Assembly: GCA_946220865.1 (NCBI GenBank)
Contig: CAMJYM010000016.1
Location: 1 to 35,819 of the forward strand
Direction: 5' to 3'
DNA length: 35,819 bases
DNA from: an uncultured Clostridia bacterium
GTDB lineage: Bacteria; Bacillota; Clostridia; Saccharofermentanales; DTU023
The position numbers and the translations under genes are program-made. Positions 33,172 through 35,819 of the stretch are shown here, in pieces. The notes below the pieces were generated by a model. The model worked only from the letters and a program-made list of their open reading frames with translations. It was not told where the DNA came from and did not search any database. Positions within the stretch are counted from its first letter, which is position 1, and every line of letters begins with the position of its first letter.

Positions 33172-34176
33172 TTATAAAGCGAGATTTGCTTGTTTCATCA
33201 GTTCATCAAACATTGGGTGATAAAGACCGATGTTTCCTATTTGCGTAATCGTTGTGATTTTTGTTCCGGCATCTTTTGACGAGGCCCCGCAGTGATACAG
33301 TACCTCATGATCTGTACCCGGATCGATAAAGATATAACGATCATGTACCTTTCCACCCGTAATCTTAAAAGCCACCTGCAAGTCCGGGTATTCCGTTCGG
33401 AAATCTTTGAGGATCGACGCAGTAAGCTTATTCCGGCTGGGCAGGTTGTCGCTGAAGATGACAATCTGGACACTGGCTTTAGCTGAACGGAGCAGTTCCA
33501 GTGTTTTCAGGCTGATGTAGTTATCGACCACATAAATTGTCTTTCTGGCAGACTTGTAGATTTTGGCATAGGCGAGGTCGGCTTCCACTTTCTTGCCATT
33601 CAGAATCAGAAAGTGCTTGTACGTATCCGGATCAATAAACTGGTCCATGACCTTTTTCAGATCCTCTTTCGTGGCAAGGGTCGACACTTGATCCTTTAAG
33701 TCTGCGATATCTTTGGTGTTCTGATTCGTCTGCGTTGCCAGTTGGAGGAGTGCCTTTTGCCCGAGGACGTCCTGATTCTCAACAATTAAATCCTTCATCT
33801 GCTTGAAAAGACGGATGAGTGCGCGGCTCTGGCGAACAGCTAGCTCGCCTTTCAAAACTGTCATGAGCATATAAATGCCCTGCTCTGTAAAGGCATAGGG
33901 CGCATATTTGATATTACTGCCTCGGCCACTTCCTTTGTTCAAGGTGAAATTTTTGCACCTTGAAAGTTCTTCCTGTTCCTCATGAGACAAGCGGAACATG
34001 AAGTCATCGCCCTCGAATTTCTGAAGATTATTCTTCACCTGACGATTGAAGTTTTTCGTCTCGTAGCCATAGATTTCAGCTAGATCCACATCCAGCATCA
34101 CCCTTTGTCCGCGAATGACATAAATCCGGCTCTGGACAATCTCTGGCGTTAAAACGATCAGATCTTTTTCTTCCAT
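33172..34176 (-). CDS. ORF6N-domain protein with phospholipase-D-like C-terminus
   Basis: Probably a DNA-binding regulator carried by a mobile element. The 334-residue product has an ORF6N domain at about 10-105 (VMLDVDLAEIYGYETKNFNR and YAPYAFTEQGIYMLMTVL), as in phage anti-repressor proteins, a coiled-coil-like linker (about 130-180), and a C-terminal domain (about 195-334) with VHDRYIFIDPG and HCGASSKDAG, resembling a single degenerate phospholipase-D-like fold. Whether the second domain has catalytic activity is unknown. The ATG at 34176 follows GGAG. Two 31-nt inverted repeats start 13 nt upstream of the ATG, and a similar palindrome lies inside the gene, suggesting autoregulation. Confidence 0.85.
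   Translation of the reverse strand: MEEKDLIVLTPEIVQSRIYVIRGQRVMLDVDLAEIYGYETKNFNRQVKNNLQKFEGDDFMFRLSHEEQEELSRCKNFTLNKGSGRGSNIKYAPYAFTEQGIYMLMTVLKGELAVRQSRALIRLFKQMKDLIVENQDVLGQKALLQLATQTNQNTKDIADLKDQVSTLATKEDLKKVMDQFIDPDTYKHFLILNGKKVEADLAYAKIYKSARKTIYVVDNYISLKTLELLRSAKASVQIVIFSDNLPSRNKLTASILKDFRTEYPDLQVAFKITGGKVHDRYIFIDPGTDHEVLYHCGASSKDAGTKITTITQIGNIGLYHPMFDELMKQANLAL
33938..33964. promoter_or_regulatory. Intragenic palindrome resembling the upstream operators
   Basis: TTCAAGGTG (33938-33946) and CACCTTGAA (33956-33964) form perfect 9-nt arms with a 9-nt centre, inside the ORF6N gene. The central 19 nt (AGGTGAA at the left, CACCT at the right) agree with the site at 34236-34266 at all but three positions and have the same spacing. 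It encodes the CKNF part of the protein. Confidence 0.6.
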
Positions 34177-34189
34177 GGGTTACTCCGTT

Positions 34190-34220
34190 ATCTTGAGGTC
34201 GAAAATTTAGGGCTCAAGAT
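34190..34220. promoter_or_regulatory. Inverted repeat (operator candidate 1) before the ORF6N gene
   Basis: ATCTTGAG (34190-34197) and CTCAAGAT (34213-34220) are perfect 8-nt arms spaced by 15 nt; total length 31 nt, identical to the second site. It covers the leader of the ORF6N gene, just outside its ribosome binding site. Confidence 0.6.
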
Positions 34221-34235
34221 CAATGCTTCTTGTTA

Positions 34236-34266
34236 ATCTTGAGGTGAATATTTTTCACCTCAAGAT
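34236..34266. promoter_or_regulatory. Perfect 13-bp inverted repeat (operator candidate 2)
   Basis: ATCTTGAGGTGAA (34236-34248) and TTCACCTCAAGAT (34254-34266) are exact inverted copies around TATTT. Its centre is 46 bp from that of the first site. Position and symmetry fit a dimeric repressor site; a terminator is unlikely, since AT-rich tracts do not follow either arm cleanly. Confidence 0.7.
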
Positions 34267-34684
34267 CAAAAATTAATAAGACTACACTTAACTATTATTT
34301 TATCATCCCCTCTAAAAGCTGCCCATAAACTCTTGCGTCTCAAAGGTCCAGCATTGAAAACTCGACCTCTTAGAGAGAACCATAAGAGGTGTCCGGCAGA
34401 GCTTAACTTCAAACACAGACATAAAATCCTTTTCGTAGCCATGAAGATTGGTCGCTCACTCAAACCTTAATACACAGGAAGCCCCTTGCTATCAAAGGAT
34501 TTTCAAGGGATAATGCCATGTACGCACTGTCGTTAAATTGTATGAAAAACACTCCCTTTATTGATCTGCCCTACAACATCGGCAACGAAGGCTGGGTTCC
34601 AACGACAACCGGCAGATAGTAACGATGGGTATTGGCTTCAAGCCTTCCACTAAAGAAACAAATTTTAAACATTGGAGGAAATTT
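34267..34684. other. Non-coding or decayed region between the ORF6N gene and pepE
   Basis: About 420 nt without an intact gene. It contains an inverted repeat (ACCTCTTA at 34365-34372 with TAAGAGGT at 34383-34390), a CCCTTG/CAAGGG pair (34483-34509) and the methyltransferase-like remnant described separately. A GGAGG ribosome binding site for the next gene closes it. Confidence 0.6.
34518..34619 (+). pseudogene. Possible remnant of a DNA methyltransferase gene
   Basis: A 33-codon frame (34518-34619) reads FIDLPYNIGNEGW, close to the motif IV stretch of type III and related N6-adenine methyltransferases (IDPPYN.GNEGW followed by V.NDN). Here Leu replaces the first Pro, and the expected NDN continues only in another frame (SNDNRQ), so the piece is mutated and frame-shifted. 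No other methyltransferase motif is visible nearby. Identification rests on this one motif. Confidence 0.45.
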
Positions 34685-35368
34685 ATGATTATAGCTATTG
34701 GAGGCGGGGAAGTATCCCAAAATCAAACTTACGACATAGATAAATTTATTGTTGAGTCATCAAAAAAAGAAAAACCAAATTTCTTATTTATTCCTACAGC
34801 AAGTAAAGATGCTGAGCCTTATATAGAGACTATTCATCATTTATATAAGGGCTTAGGATGCAAAACTGACACCTTGTATTTATCTCATGTAGAAGTCAAC
34901 AGGGAAGAGGTAAATCAAAAGATTGAAAGTGCAGACATCATTTATGTTGGTGGTGGTAATACTGCTTATATGATGGAGGTATGGGAACAATACGCTGTAG
35001 ATAAGGCCCTAATCAGAGCTTATAAAAGTGGGAAGGTACTGTCTGGCTTAAGTGCAGGATCTATATGCTGGTTTATTGCAGGCTATAGTGATTCTGAATT
35101 TATAGAAGGTATTGAGAATCCGAAGCATAAATGGGTTAATGGTTTGGGCATCATACCTTATTTACATTGTCCTCATTATGATGAGCTTGAGAGGAAAGAT
35201 TTTGATGAGTTCTATTCTGGACAGGTAGCAGATGCGATTGCAATAGAAAATCAAGTAGCGATCGTTTGGGATGATTATGAAATTAACGTTATTAAATCCA
35301 ACCCTCTTAAAAATGCTTATAGACTTTCCTGGGGAGATACAGGTTTGAACAAAAAAGTTTTATTTTAA
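34685..35368 (+). CDS. S51 family peptidase (PepE/dipeptidase E-like)
   Basis: Predicted cytoplasmic serine peptidase acting on short peptides, in the aspartyl dipeptidase (PepE) family. The 227-residue product has the start MIIAIGGGEV, the FIPTAS strand, VGGGNTAYM and the nucleophile motif GLSAGS with Ser123; a His follows in YLHCPHYD (about 161-164). I use the ATG at 34685 because TTGGAGG lies 7-13 nt upstream; the earlier in-frame ATG at 34625 has none. The gene is clearly more AT-rich than the ribosomal and metabolic genes of the window, which suggests separate origin. No promoter was resolved. Confidence 0.88.
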   Translation: MIIAIGGGEVSQNQTYDIDKFIVESSKKEKPNFLFIPTASKDAEPYIETIHHLYKGLGCKTDTLYLSHVEVNREEVNQKIESADIIYVGGGNTAYMMEVWEQYAVDKALIRAYKSGKVLSGLSAGSICWFIAGYSDSEFIEGIENPKHKWVNGLGIIPYLHCPHYDELERKDFDEFYSGQVADAIAIENQVAIVWDDYEINVIKSNPLKNAYRLSWGDTGLNKKVLF

Positions 35369-35627
35369 GACGTTCCATTGGCCTTGGTATCAATGCTCAT
35401 GACATCCTCAACATGGATCAGGCGGGTGAGGTTCAAACCAAGGTACGTCTTGAAGCATGAGAAAAAGCCCGTAGACTTAGAGGAAGATAGACACCTCAGG
35501 ACGTTCAAAGATGTCAGAAGACGTTCAGGAAGTGACCTCCTGCAATGGCGGTTGTATGGGATTGATTTTCAACAGATATGGCACAGTATGGCTATCGATT
35601 GATGGTGCTAGAAAAATATAAAGTTTG
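35369..35627. other. Unassigned region after pepE
   Basis: About 260 nt with short open frames in different phases (for example one reading GLGINAHDILNMDQAGEVQT, ending at a TGA near 35460, and an overlapping frame of 74 codons) and no convincing ribosome binding site. It looks like a broken gene, but I do not recognise it. Confidence 0.4.
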
Positions 35628-35668
35628 CCCCACGGTCTATGTTGAACATAGGTTGTGGGGATTTTTTT
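35628..35668 (+). terminator. Rho-independent terminator near the window end
   Basis: CCCCAC (35628-35633) pairs with GTGGGG (35655-35660) and CTATGT pairs with ACATAG inside it, making a long two-part stem; seven T residues follow after one A. It would terminate transcripts from pepE or the decayed region. Confidence 0.8.
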
Positions 35669-35819
35669 GTTTTAGAGGTATTTAATCCCTCTTATAGTAA
35701 AAAGCGACCAATCTATGCCTTGATTAAGAGTTTGGGAGTTCCAGTTAAGCAATTACTCAGCCAACTTTTGTTAAGTGTTAATTTACCCCAAAAGGCGCTG
35801 GCAGCCAACTGAGATGGCA
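35669..35819. other. Terminal region with a short open stretch
   Basis: From about 35668 one plus frame stays open for about 48 codons to a TGA at 35810 (including RPIYALIKSLGVPVKQLL), but there is no start with a ribosome binding site. The wording faintly recalls the end of an XRE-type helix-turn-helix protein. I do not call it a gene. Confidence 0.3.

Noticed and set aside
33150..33175. Fourth copy of the ATCTTGA half-site near the end of the ORF6N gene
   Set aside because: Only a half-site with a short GAGCTC palindrome; does not match the spacing of the other sites.
34266..34463. Minus-strand 65-codon frame upstream of the ORF6N gene
   Set aside because: No ribosome binding site, overlaps the operator region, and its product resembles nothing I know.
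35378..35602. Protein-coding gene of 74 codons
   Set aside because: No ribosome binding site and no family resemblance; an overlapping frame looks equally protein-like, so decay is more likely.
35669..35819. XRE-type regulator fragment
   Set aside because: The resemblance rests on one helix-like stretch, there is no start, and a terminator lies directly upstream.
35790..35819. Second attachment site (repeat of the tRNA-Ala 3' end)
   Set aside because: Only a few bases of similarity (GAGATGG); far below the expected length of an att repeat.

Overview
The window looks like a chromosomal segment of a Bacillota (Clostridia-like) bacterium of moderate GC content. The supporting signs are an uninterrupted S10-spc-alpha ribosomal protein superoperon, a zinc-binding S14 (type Z), a cysteine-bearing L36, a long insertion-bearing L17, strong Shine-Dalgarno sequences, and an ECF transporter core (ATPases plus EcfT) with truA downstream of rplQ. 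I cannot name the genus.

Layout. 1-346 holds two long near-identical direct repeats and no convincing gene. 347-2824 is a short pair: a CtpA-type S41 protease and tryptophanyl-tRNA synthetase. 2974-3270 is a dense control region (terminator, promoter, structured leader with an attenuator-like hairpin) that feeds rpsJ. 3271-14209 is one tightly packed block from rpsJ to secY. 14369-19972 continues with adk, map, infA, rpmJ, rpsM, rpsK, rpsD, rpoA and rplQ, with probable extra promoters before infA, rpmJ and rpsM and a terminator after rplQ. 20044-24498 encodes a fused EcfA1-EcfA2 ATPase, EcfT, a ROK sugar kinase and TruA. 24516-26238 is a monocistronic nicotinate phosphoribosyltransferase with its own promoter and terminator. 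26242-29037 is a small amino-acid catabolism operon: RidA, an L-cysteine desulfidase (CyuA) and a type I asparaginase. 29160-32638 is pheST. A tRNA-Ala(GGC) with a near-perfect promoter and terminator follows.

Downstream of the tRNA (about 32830 to the end) the character changes to an eroded genomic island. It contains the last 46 codons of a tyrosine integrase running towards the tRNA, an ORF6N-domain protein with a phospholipase-D-like C-terminus preceded by two 31-nt inverted repeats, a short remnant carrying a DNA-methyltransferase motif, an AT-rich S51 dipeptidase and further unassigned debris.

How the parts work together. The first 24.5 kb is core growth machinery: ribosome assembly, RNA polymerase alpha, Sec translocation, N-terminal methionine removal, adenylate balance, tRNA charging and tRNA modification. 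RidA-CyuA-AnsA form a plausible functional unit, because cysteine desulfidation is expected to release 2-aminoacrylate, which RidA hydrolyses. The most unusual local signals are the palindromes in and before the ORF6N gene, the fused ECF ATPase, a hairpin lying between the Shine-Dalgarno sequence and the start of pncB, and the S10 leader. I found no complete, previously undescribed multi-gene system; the best candidates for something new are regulatory.
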